DNA of 64,000 bases from Ctena decussata. Its lineage: Eukaryota; Mollusca; Bivalvia; Lucinida; Lucinidae. Shown piece after piece: positions 10,680-21,256 of this stretch. A model generated the notes under the pieces. It was not told where the DNA came from, searched no databases, and saw only the letters and a program-made list of their open reading frames with translations. The position numbers and the translations under genes were made by a program. The DNA is taken from positions 7,284,501 through 7,348,500 of the forward strand of contig OZ022502.1 of assembly GCA_963989385.1 (NCBI GenBank), written 5' to 3'. The stretch's first letter is position 1. Every line of letters starts with the position of its first letter.

Positions 10680-11612
10680 CTGAACGCCTGAAACAAAGGG
10701 GAACTTTGTTTAGCACTAAAAAAACGAAATTCGGTCTAGGTAAATCACCAGTAACATTTGGACAACAGATTTTTGCACTTAAAAGTAAAAAAGCATCAGC
10801 TAATTCCTTTGATGAAGCAATTTTGGACGAGAAATTTCCCGAATTATTTTGTTCGGTTACCTACGCCTCCTGGGTAGTAATACGTAAATTTTTCTTTGTG
10901 CGGTAAACCTGCTAAAATCGCTCTGCCTAACAGCGATTCAAGCTTCATAGCACATTGAGTATTCATACACTTCAATGAATTATAGTTTCTTAAAGCTTTG
11001 AGCTTTATAACACCAAATAGGTATCATCAATTGATATTTTTGGCAGTTACATGATAACCGAACCAAGTCAGAGATAGGCCATAACCCGTGGTCGCGAATG
11101 TTTGGCCTCTCCAAGTAAACAACAAACATGGCGGATGTAAATTCACACTCGCTGTGCTTGCTAAATCTAAACGGTATTCCCTACAAATCCCGTTGTCAGG
11201 ACTTAATAAAATCTACTCGAAAAGTCGAAAGAACGATCTTATGATTGAAACAAGAAGGGAAACCGACTGGCCGATCATGACGACAGAAATGCCATTCGGA
11301 AAATTTTTAAAGATAATTTATCATCCATGATGAAATGGCCACGCTTCGGAATTAACTAAGAAAGAAATGGTAAGGAGAAGTATATAAGACAAGAATTTTT
11401 AATGCACTTACCCTCCAAAACTCCGTTGTGTAACAAAAGTAAAATTTTAAGTGAATAAAACGTGAAGAAACTTGAAATTAGTATTAAAATTCTTTGTCTC
11501 TAAAAACTGTGATGAGCCTTTCGGCTGTTCAGCCTCGCTCTGATGAGTTCCTGGAAGCTGAGATGCTGGGCATCTCTCTGTGAGGCACCATAAGGAGCTA
11601 TGTGATAGACGA
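10680..11612 (-). other. DIRS 5' leader and right terminus
   Basis: About 0.9 kb between the gag start and the element end has no long frame. The outer 65 bp (about 11548-11612) form the right inverted terminus. A promoter is expected here but no element could be assigned. Confidence 0.6.
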
Positions 11613-12079
11613 AATCAGGAACCTGGTCCCAAATATTGTTGTTAGTGGTAGTTCATGTTTGTATGTGCTTGGGAGATAGTTCTCAGTAGGCTCATACAGA
11701 TTTTACAGAGCAGTTTTATCCTGATGGGAAGTATACTTTTTGAAATATTGGCCAGAAGGGAGAGAAGTATGAGTGGCTATGAAGCATAATAACTGATTAA
11801 GTTTGTTATTTGTTTTCATCATCATATCATTGCTGTACATGACATATCATAGTATTGTTGATTCAGTTTATAGATATATGATAAATATATAAACATACAA
11901 GTGTATATGTTGTAATAGTTTACCATTGTAGATCTCTGATATTGTTAGTGTCATTAAGTTTCAAAGTTTTTTTTGTTGTACATGGTACATGTAGATTTAG
12001 AAAGTAGCATTTCCAATTTCAGTGCCATAAAGTTATTGCAGGTTTCATGCTCAGCTAGTTCCCGCACATCTAAATACCC
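11613..12079. other. intergenic, nothing recognised
   Basis: AT-rich unique-looking sequence between the DIRS right end and the 47-bp minisatellite. No exon, hairpin or terminal repeats seen. Confidence 0.5.
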
Positions 12080-13485
12080 AATTTGTGTAATATGTCTGAA
12101 AATACAGTGATCACATCAACAGACTTGCAGTATCTCAATGGAAGTACAGTGATCATTTCCAAACATGCTTGCAATATGTGTCAATGAAAAATACAGTTAT
12201 CATACGTAAACAAAGTTGCAATATGTCAATGAAAAATACAGTTATCATACCAAACCAGACTTGCAATGTGTCAATGAAAAATAGTTATCATACCAAAACA
12301 AACTTGCAATATGTGTCAATGAAATATACAGTTGCCACACCAAAACAAACTTGCAATATGTGTCACTGAAAAATACAGTTATCATACTTAAACAAAGTTG
12401 CAATATATCAGTGAAAACTACATTAATCATATCTGAAAAAAAACTTGCAGTATGTCAATGAAAAATACAGTTATCATACCTGAAAAAAAACTTGCATTTT
12501 GTGTCAATGAAAAATACTGTTATCAGACCAAAACAAACTTGCAATATGTGTCAATGAAACATACAGTTATCAGACCAAAACAAACTTGCAATATGTGTCA
12601 ATGAAAACTACAGAAATCATACCTAAACAAACTTGCAGCATGTCAATGAAACATACAGTTATCATATCTAAACATACTTGCAATATGTCAATGAGAAATA
12701 CAGTTATCAGACCTAAACAAATTTGCAATATGTGTCAATGAAAAACACAGTTATCATACCTCAACAAACTTGCAATATGTGTCAATGAAAAATACAGTTA
12801 TTAAACCAAAACAAACTTGCAATATGTCTCAATGAAAAATACAGTTATCATGCCAAAACAGACTTGCAGTATGTTTCAGTGAAAAATCAGATGTCATACC
12901 AAAAAGTGACAATATGTCAGTGAAAAATACAGTTATCATACCTAAACAAAGTTACAATATGTCAATGGAAAATACAGTTATCATACCTAAACAAAGTTAC
13001 AATATGTCAATGGAAAATACAGTTATCATACCTAAACAAACTTGCAATATGTGTCAGTGAAAAATACAGTTATCATACCAAAACAAACTTGCAATATGTG
13101 TTAACAGAGTTACAATATGGCAATGAAAAATTCAGTTGTAGAACCTTAACAAACTTGCAATATGTGTCATTTAACAATTTCAGTTATCGTGCCTAAACAA
13201 ACTTGCAATATTTCAGTGTAAATACAGTTATCATAGTTAAACAAACTTGCAATTTATCAATGAAAAATACAGTTATCATACTTAATTAAAGTTGCAATAT
13301 GTCAACAAAAACTACATGAATCATATCTAAACAAACTTGCAATATGTCTGTGAAAGTACAGTTATTATACCTAAACATCAATGAAAAATGCAGTAATCAT
13401 ACTTAAACAAAGTTGAAATATGTCAATGAAAACTACATTAACCATATCTAACAAAGTTGCAATATGTTGATGAAAAATACAGTTA
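12080..13485. repeat. 47-bp minisatellite, about 30 units
   Basis: The degenerate unit is AACTTGCAATATGTGTCAAT followed by GAAAAATACAGTTATCATAC and CTAAACA. It is repeated head to tail with common 2-bp deletions (45-bp variants, loss of GT) and occasional truncated units near 13090 and 13370. The open frames across it are shadows of the period. Confidence 0.9.
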
Positions 13486-14050
13486 TGATTCTAAATATTT
13501 TTTAAAAGACAAACAGTGTACACCCATATCAGACTTAAGTGTTTGCCATAGTAAAATCAGAGCCCAACTGTTCAAAAGTAGCAGGCCATTATTTAATGAG
13601 CCATTATATTTTAAAATGTACTGTATGTAACAACACTGCCTTTTTTGCTTAAAAAAAAAAGGTTGGGGTACTAGAAAATTTAACAAATTTTTTGTTAAGC
13701 TTGCAATGCTCTGAATAACCAGAAGGAGAGGGGAGAAGCTGAAATTGCTTACAAACTGCCAATACTATGTACAGAACTATATTAGGATAATTGGAGGATG
13801 ATAACTTGATAGTGATATATCGATATTTGTTGTAGAGAGTTTCACATGTATTTCTATTTTGTTACAGTTTATATAATTTTAGATTTTTTTTTCTTCCTTT
13901 GTTTTATAATGTATTGTTAGCAGTTTTAATTTCTTTAATATCAGGCTATCCTTCCATATGTTCATCTCTTTTATATTTTTACTTAAATTACCTTCGTACC
14001 ATGTTAATTCCGCTATAAAACAGTGTTTTCCATCTCTAGAATGACCCAGA
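13486..14050. other. intergenic, nothing recognised
   Basis: AT-rich sequence with no supported gene, repeat end or RNA. Confidence 0.5.
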
Positions 14051-14052
14051 TA

Positions 14053-14267
14053 CAGTCAACTCCCGATATCTCAAAGTCCAAATTCAACCCAAACTACTGA
14101 TATCTCAAAGTAAATTTTCTGGTCCCAGAAAATTTACCTTGAGATATCGGTAGTTTGAGATATCCAGAGTTGAATTGTAAATAAAAACGGGAAATGTGTC
14201 CAGTCTATAATCTTTGATATAATTGGGACTCTGAGATATCAGTATTTGAGATATCGAGAGTTGACTG
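14053..14267. mobile_element. 215-bp TA-flanked MITE (mariner/pogo type)
   Basis: The ends CAGTCAACTCCCGATATCTC and the inverse GAGATATCGAGAGTTGACTG are each bordered by TA, the target duplication of Tc1/mariner and pogo/Tigger elements. The inner copies of GATATCTCAAA make it almost fully fold back. Non-coding. Confidence 0.85.
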
Positions 14268-14289
14268 TATCTCAATCAGTTTTATGAAA

Positions 14290-14400
14290 TTCAGCTATGA
14301 GGTGGGTTTACCCCTTCTAAAACAGTTCCAAAAGTCCAGATCTACCTTATAAGATGTAGATTTTGGGATTCTTTTGGAAGAGAAAACTCTTGTTTTATAA
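14290..14400. repeat. fold-back hairpin copy
   Basis: Degenerate copy of the AATCTAGATCCATC hairpin: AACAGTTCCAAAAGTCCAGA with TCTTATAAGATG-type centre and TTTTGGGATTCTTTTGGAAG on the other arm. Confidence 0.55.
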
Positions 14401-14524
14401 CCGAAAAAATACTGTTCTTAAAATACCTTTGTCTCAAAATATTTGAAATCCGTCAGTTGTATTTGGAGGCATAATTTTTGTACTTGCCTGTACACTATTT
14501 TATTTTCTAAGTTATATAACATCA

Positions 14525-14770
14525 TTTAGGTGAAAGGAGTAAAATGTTAGCGTGCATAGAGATGTACGGGTTACATGTTTTTCTGCCATTTTTACAAAGG
14601 GGAACAACTTTTGTTTGCTTCCTTGAAGGACAAAGCCCTTCCAAAAGGGGTCTACTCTTAAAGAATTTTCTCCCCTTAGAGCACATTCTTTTCTTTAAGA
14701 GTTGACCTCTTTTTAGAAGGGAGTTAAAAAAGAAACTGGCATAGTTGCTTCCCCTGAAAGTATACACATT
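14525..14770. repeat. dispersed palindromic MITE copy
   Basis: It has a TTTTTCTGCCATTTTTACAA arm, GTCTACTCTTAAAG and TTTAAGAGTTGACC arms, and an outer TTTAGGTG / CACATTTAA pair. Same family as 28469-28687. Confidence 0.6.
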
Positions 14771-14787
14771 TAACTTAAATTGATATA

Positions 14788-15699
14788 CACTGGAGCGCCG
14801 TTATAACGCGGGTGTCGGGAGACATAAAATAGAACCGCGTTATAAGTGATCACGCGTAATAACGATCTTCACAGAAATACCCCACCCACTAATGAAAAAC
14901 CCCATGTTTCCATGTTCGTAGCGCTTATTTAGCCCTTACGAGATAGATAGACATGTTTACTGCTTACCTGACACAACGAAAGTCATCGCTGAAGTAAGCT
15001 TTCAGTCCCTATGTTCTTACTTATTGTGAAAAATGCGCTGCAAAACGGTTGAAAACCATTTACAAAGCGAAAGTACAATCGGAACACATCGGCCAATTCC
15101 GTATCCTGAATTAAACCTATATCGACGAGGATGTCCGATTGAGCGAAAGTAGACATGTTCGAGTTAATTCCCTTATATATACACTTGCAAAAAGGTACCT
15201 TCGGACGAATATAATATACTTGGTTGCGCGAGTACTGACGTCGCTTAAAAAATTTCTAAGCAGCCTACAGATAACCAAATCGGGTTTAAGTTTTTTTTTT
15301 TTTTTTTTTTCCATTTATAAAATTATAATGTTTTCTTTGGAAGTAATCAGTGACTGCTACGCACAGCCTTTTTCCTGAGCGTCGGCTTGTGTATTGTGTA
15401 TATGAGATGACCTTCCCTAATTGGTGACATGTGATATGCGCTAATTATCGAAGTCTTTCACACCTTGGCAAGACAACCGACGCTTTGATTGTCTATGATA
15501 ACTTTTGACACTCTGTTGATTAAAATTATGTAAACAACCCAATTAACTTTTAATGGTTATTTTCTATTCCAATGTCGTGAACACCGACGGAAACCGCCGA
15601 AAAATCCGCGATCTGTAGAAAAAATTTGGGAGCCACAGGACAACCGCGTTATACTGATTTCCGCAATATATCGGTTGGCGGTATAACCGCGCTCCAGTG
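14788..15699. mobile_element. 912-bp TA-flanked MITE (pogo/Tigger-like ends)
   Basis: The ends CACTGGAGCGCCGTTATAAC and the inverse GGTATAACCGCGCTCCAGTG are directly flanked by TA. A second pair of ACCGCGTTATA blocks lies just inside. No transposase motif is seen in the interior, so the element is non-autonomous. Confidence 0.85.
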
Positions 15700-15985
15700 T
15701 ATTTAGTTGTATGGATATACTTCCTTGCTGTTGCTGCCACTTATAGGGAAAGAAGTCAAGCAATTATGTAATTTCTTTGCTATATGTGAATCCCTTATCC
15801 ATGTGGTACTACTGTAAAGGACAGAGAGCAAATTCTTACATAGAGCAAAGACTCTTGTGAAGTGGAAGACAACTTCTTACTTGTCAGGCATAATACCTCT
15901 GTCTCAAATTATCATTGAACTTGACTACAAGATATCGAAAGTTGACTATATTGCATTTAAGGAATATGTTATGCCATTATTATAT

Positions 15986-16175
15986 TTTTGCATCTTATGT
16001 TCTCTAACATGTGTTCTCCAACTGGACTTTGCATAACATGTTCACTCACAGGATTTTGCATAGTGTGTGAACTCACGAGCAGCATTTTGCATAATGTGTT
16101 CCTCAACATGACTTTGCATAATGCAGTTTTCAAACTTGACTTTGCATGAAGCAATTCCTAGCTTGACTGCATAAT
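15986..16175. repeat. short degenerate tandem repeat (~32 bp)
   Basis: About six imperfect units of ACTTTGCATAATGTGTTC followed by TCACAACTTG-like sequence. The stretch 15702-15985 before it holds nothing recognisable. Confidence 0.7.
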
Positions 16176-16400
16176 GTGTTCAAGTTTATAGTTGTTTTTG
16201 TGTTGTTTTCAACAAGTGATGAAATGAAATTTCTTCATGTCATGTCTGAGTTGTGTCACAAAAAGGTATATGGTTTCAGGATGCATGTTTATAGTCAAGA
16301 CACAGATCAGGCTGTGTATCTGCTACCATGGATTTTGAGAAGCCCATATGCCAGTGATGACTCCTGTTTAGCCTACTTTTATTTCACCTCTGATTTGTTA

Positions 16401-18106
16401 GCTCACCTGAGCCGAAGGCTCACAGGTGAGCTTATAGTATAGGCAGGCATCCGTCGTCCGTCGTACGTCGTCCGTCAACATTTTCAAACGACATCTCCTC
16501 TGAAACTACAAGGCCCATTGTAACCAAATTTCATATATAGCATCTATAGGCAGGGGGGACCAATAATAATGTTTTTTATCCAAATCGCTTCAGAACTTTG
16601 GTTGCTATGGCAACTTAAAGTTTCCATTGACTTGTATGGGAAAAATGGAAAACTTGCATTTATTGCTATGTCACTGCAGATATTTTGACAAAACTTTAGC
16701 AGAAATGTTCCTTAAGTAGTCCTCTATCAACCACATGAAAATTATGTCAATTGCACAATTTGGCTGGTTGCCATGGCAACCGAATGATTAAAAATAGAAA
16801 AAATATTCAAAAATCATCTTCTCAGAAACTATGCAACCAATAAAGCCCAAACTTCACAGAAAGGATCTTAGTACTGGCTTCTATAAAAGTACTGTTTTTC
16901 TTGGTAATTGCTCTAGCAGTTTGGTTGCTATTGGAACTTAAAGTTGCCATTGACTTATAATGGCAAAATAGAAAATTTGCATTTATTGCTATGTCTGTGC
17001 AGATATTTTGACAAAACTTTTACAGAAGTGTTCCTTGAGTAGTCCTCCATCAACCACATGAAATTTATGTCAATTGCACTATTCGGCTGGTTGCCAAGGC
17101 AACCGAATGATTAAAAATAGAAAAAATATTCAAAAATCATTCCTTAGAAACTATGCAACCAATAAAGCCCAAATTTCACAGAAAGGATCTTAGTTCTGGC
17201 TTTTATAAAAGTACTGTTTTTCGTGGCAATTGCTCCAGCAGTTTGGTTGCTATGGCAACTAAGAGTTCCCATTGACTTATAATGGGGAAAATGGAAATTG
17301 GCAATTTTTGCTGTCTAACTGCAGATATTAAGATTTTTTTTACAGAAACGTTTTTTGAGTAGTCCTCTACGATTCATATGAATTTTCTCCAAATGGCTGA
17401 ATTTGATTGGTTGCCATGGCAAAATATAGGATAAATTTTCGAAAAAAAAAAAATCTTCTGCTCAGAAGCCATATGGGGGATGAAGCTGATATTGTGCAAA
17501 CATGTTGATGACAGTAGCCTCTACATAAATTTTATTCTTTTTCTTCCAATCCCATCAGAACTTTGGTTGCTACGGCAACTTATAGTTTCAATTGACTTAT
17601 TATGGGAAAAATGAAGCCATGAGGGGGATGAAGCTGATACTTCGCATACATATTAATAACATTAGCCTCTACCTAAAGTATGTTTTATATTATCATTGCC
17701 CATGTGAATTCGTTGCTATGGCAACTTAAAGTTTCCATAGACTTATAATGGGGAGAGTGGACATTTGCTATTTATTTCTGTGTTACTGCAGATATTTTGA
17801 CAAAAGCTTTACAGAAATGTTCCTGGAGTAGTCCTCTACCAACCATATGAATTTTTCCCAAATACCTGATTTTGATTGGTTGCCATTGCAGCTGAAAGGC
17901 CAAATTTTCACTTTTTATTTTTTTTTATTTTGCCAAAGAGCTTCTTCTGAGAAGCCATTAAGGGGGGATAAAGTTTTTTTTTTTTTCATAAATGTTTGTG
18001 ATATTATCCTCTACATAAATGGTGTTTTTTATTGCTGTTGTGCATGGTGTTTTGTTGCTGTAACCTCAGTGCTCAGGTGAGCGATATAGGGCCATTGGCC
18101 CTCTGG
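16401..18106 (+). mobile_element. tandem-unit insertion element A (X-box-rich)
   Basis: It starts GCTCACCTGAGCCGAAGGCT with a hairpin, followed by a CGTCGTCCGTCGTACGTCG tract. The interior is made of related units of about 150-170 bp that alternate 'CTGCAGATATTTTGACAAAA' and 'GGTTGCYATGGCAAC' phrases. It closes with GCTCAGGTGAGCGATATAGG and a GGGCCATTGGCCC hairpin ending CTCTGG. GTTA precedes the start, but the matching right duplication is not visible, so this copy is older. The frame reading AHLSRRLTGEL at its start is a repeat by-product. Confidence 0.8.
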
Positions 18107-18341
18107 TCCCATCATAGCATACTAAAAAAATTTCACAATTCCCATATTGCCAACTGAATTATTCGGAAGGAGAGGAAATGAAACTTTAATTTAAGAATGA
18201 GAAAAACAAGTAATAATCTGATCCGAAGTTGCGAGTTAGGTAGAGGCATAAATGTTTGATATTTGCATATATTTTTGATTCATATAAAGTGGTAAATCAT
18301 TTAAAAGAATTCTGAAAAGCTAAAACTTGCAGATTGTTTTT
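18107..18341. other. unique spacer before duplicated copy 1
   Basis: No gene or repeat recognised. The sequence shared with copy 3 begins at about 18342 (CTACCCAAATCAAAACATAC). Confidence 0.4.
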
Positions 18342-18766
18342 TTTCTACCCAAATCAAAACATACCATAATGTGCCTAAATTTTGGTACACCTCAAAATAA
18401 TAAATTTTCCATTTGGGACAAATGGAAAATTAATTATTTTTAGTGTCTCAATACTTAAGCCCATTACGGTATTGGTTTCCCAGTGAATAATAACATGTTT
18501 CTTTGAAGAAATTAAAAAGAAAATATAAAAAATATCAACATTTGCACATCGTAAAGTGGCTCTGAGCAACTACCAAGTTATCAACTGGTACTGTAGAGAA
18601 AAGTTTAACATAAACATACCATAAATCATTACCGTATCACCAAAATGTAAAAATAAACAAACAAGAATACTAGAATCCATGAAAAAAAAATTTAATTGGA
18701 GCAGGTAAAATTCTGAATGGAAACATTAGATGGTGAAATGAGGGAGTTATGGCAAACTGGGAATAT

Positions 18767-19648
18767 GGGTATGTCCATGACATTTCGTCTAAAACCATTT
18801 CGTCTAAACGTCATTTCATCTAAAAGCCATTTCGTCTAAAAGCCATTTCATCTAAAAGCCATTTCATCTAATGACGATTTCATCTAATGACCATTTCTTC
18901 TAAATGCCATTCCGTCTAAATGCCATTTTGTCTAATAGACATTTTGTCAAATACGACAATTTGTCTAAATTTCGTCTAAAAACATCTAAAATTCGTCTAA
19001 ATTTCGTCTAAAACATGATGTATAAGGCAAATATTTCTGGAACATCAGTTTTATTCACATATCAGTTCAAAGACATTGAAGTGTCTGAACTGTCCAGTAG
19101 TTTAGTAGCTTGAGTTATAGCCAATCCCATGCAGGTAACCAGTCACAACGCCATGAATTGGATATAGTTGATAGAAGTGTACTGGTGCTATAGAGAAGGT
19201 TCCGTCACCCTACCATAGTGTACCCTTGGCCAAATACTCGAAACCTGAATCAGTGCCAAGAATAATGACCAGAATCTTTTCATCAGCATCAAAAGTTTTG
19301 TCGCTTAACACAAAGCTCTCCCCTTTAACAGTCTTACAAAATGACAAGTCCAGGTCAAGAAGATTTTCCGGCAACTCTGGTAGTTGCTTTCTACGCTGTC
19401 TTTGGATTTATCTTTCAGGTGCGACATTTCGTCTAAAAAATCTTAAATTATTTTTCGACCAAATGTCGCACCCGGCCGATTTTTTAGACGAATTGTCCAT
19501 TAGACAAACTGTCCATTTGACAAAATGTCTATTGGACGAAATGTCATTTTGACGAAATGTCATTTAGATGAAATGGTTGTTAGATGAAATGGCCTTTAGA
19601 CGAAATGACATTTAGACGAAATGGGTTTAGACAAAATGTTGTGCACCC
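18767..19648 (-). mobile_element. MULE-derived element with TTTCGTCTAAA-array ends
   Basis: Both ends are arrays of CATTTCGTCTAAA (left) and TTTAGACGAAATG (right), giving long repetitive inverted termini. The same site in copy 2 (about 37862) lacks it, so the ends can be bracketed; GGGTA borders both sides. A fragment of MULE transposase lies inside on the minus strand. The copy at 53134-54000 is the same insertion carried by the duplication. Confidence 0.75.
19010..19440 (-). pseudogene. MULE transposase fragment
   Basis: The minus-strand translation gives LPENLLDLDLSFCKTVKGE, then SGFEYLAKGTLW, a TAG stop, and GDGTFSIAPVHFYQLYPIHG. This matches the start of the MULE DDE domain, where W-x-x-DGTF-x-x-x-P-x-x-F-x-QLY-x-IH holds the first catalytic Asp. 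The rest of the domain is missing and the frame is stopped, so it cannot be active. The identical region in copy 3 is 53362-53790. Confidence 0.7.
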
Positions 19649-20229
19649 GGGTAGACAAATTAGGAGTAGGTGAAATGTGAGTAAGTCAGTGGGAACATGT
19701 GAACTCTTCAGTCAGTTTGTGCAGATATGCAGTGTGATCATAGTCTTTTCTGTTCATGCTTGCTCTGCCATACCCTTCCATGATGCAGTACATTGTACTT
19801 CTGTTATTAAATGCTCAGTTCCTAAATAGTTTTGTTTTTTATTTATCACATCCATAATGCTGACCTCCAAGAGTGAAATCAGTATAAATGTGTAAAATCT
19901 CTGAAGAAAAAAAAAAGAATAACATTTTTATTAATTTGAGGGGTAAAAAATAGTTTATCAAGTAAAATGAAATTCAAAATTTCACTGTGTCAACAGCAAA
20001 TAAATTTGCAGTACAGTTTCTTTTCTTTTGTGAATTGTCAGTGGAGGCAACTAGTATTATTTCAACTGACATTGTGAAATAACTATGGCAGTGAAAGTAT
20101 CAATAAACTGATTTTCGATCAAATGCCCTTTTCTTATGTTATTTTTTTATGAAATGTCCAGTCGTTATTTTGTCTTTAATTGCTGTTTTGTTTTTGGATA
20201 TTCTTGATAAATTTTTGCCTTTCGAAATA

Positions 20230-21030
20230 TTGGCATGGCCCTATTAAGGACTCAGTTAAACACATTTTAATTTCCTTTGATCAGTCACTGTCCACAGACA
20301 TCCTTTAATCACCACCCTTCAAAGATCAAAGTGAACACAAGCTCAGAAATTTTAAGAATCATTAAAATCAATTTAGACTTTAATTTCCTTAGATCAGTCA
20401 CTATCTCATTTCATGTCCTTTAATCATCACCCATCAAAGATCAAAGTGAACACAAGCTCAGTAATTAATGTAATTAAGGAATCAATTAACACTTTAATTT
20501 CCTTTGATCAGTCACTGTCTCATTTCATGTCCTTTAATCATCACCCATCAAAGATCAAAGTGAACACAAGCTCAGTAATAAATGTAATTAAGGAATCAAG
20601 ATTTTAATTTCCTTTGATCAGTCACTGTCTCATTTCATGTCCTTTAATCATCACCCATCAAAGATCAAAGTGAACACAAGCTCAGTAATTAATGTAATTA
20701 AGGAATCAAGATTTTAATTTCCTTTGATCAGTCACTGTCTCATTTCATGTCCTTTAATCATCACCCATCAAAGATCAAAGTGAACACAAGCTCAGTAATT
20801 AATATAATTAAGGAATCAATTAACACTTTAATTTCCTTTGATCAGTCACTGTCTCATTTCATGTCCTTTAATCATCACCCATCAAAGATCAAAGTGAACC
20901 AAAGCTCAGTATTTAATATAATCAAGGAATCAATTAAGGACTGTAATTCCCTTTGATCAGTCACTGTCTCAGTGATAGTCTTACTGATTGGTCTCTAATT
21001 ATCACTAATTAAAGATCAAAGTGAACACAA
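20230..21030 (+). repeat. 114-bp tandem array with TCF/LEF-type sites, copy 1
   Basis: About seven units of 110-114 bp lie just upstream of the gene start. Each unit carries CCTTTGATCAGTCACTGTCT and, about 50 bp on, CATCAAAGATCAAAGTGAAC. The 8-mer GATCAAAG occurs 13 times in about 750 bp, six on the minus strand (20275, 20502, 20612, 20722, 20836, 20951) and seven on the plus (20324, 20439, 20553, 20663, 20773, 20887, 21014). The last is 236 bp before the ATG. AGATCAAAG is the TCF/LEF consensus. Because 114 is 38 codons, open frames run through the array. They are not taken as coding. Confidence 0.85.
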
Positions 21031-21256
21031 GCTCAGCAAACTTTAATCTCAGAATGCAACTTGAAAACTTCAAAGAAAGTAAATGTTTATATAATGGGAA
21101 ATCAACCTTTTTTTCTCTCACTTGTCATATTGACCTCCTACTGTGCTTTTCTGTTGTTATAGATAATATTAAAGGAATACTTATTTCAATCTTAGTAGGA
21201 TAATAAACTGTGACTTGTTAATTTTGTGACTAAAAGTGAATCAAGTTCTTGACATA

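Larger units (their letters stand above)
5170..11612 (-). mobile_element. DIRS-type tyrosine-recombinase retrotransposon, decayed
   Basis: Read on the minus strand, the order is right terminus (about 11548-11612), leader, gag-like ORF, RT-RNase H, tyrosine recombinase and left terminus. The termini are inverted repeats. The block GATGAGTTCCTGGAAGCTGA with the following 60 bp at the right end recurs inverted at 5208-5292. DIRS elements copy through RT but integrate with a tyrosine recombinase, leaving no target duplication, and none is seen here. The copy is inactive: RT-RH and YR are frameshifted and a MITE sits at 7146-8050. Without the MITE the element is about 5.5 kb, normal for DIRS. The exact outer limits are uncertain by some tens of bases. 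Confidence 0.85.

Noticed and set aside
12080..13485. CRISPR-like regular repeats
   Set aside because: Units are directly abutting and degenerate with no unique spacers, in a eukaryotic context. It is a minisatellite.
16176..16442. 88-codon frame starting MFKFIVVFVLF
   Set aside because: The end (AHLSRRLTGELIV) is translation of the start of element A, and the front has no splice or family support.
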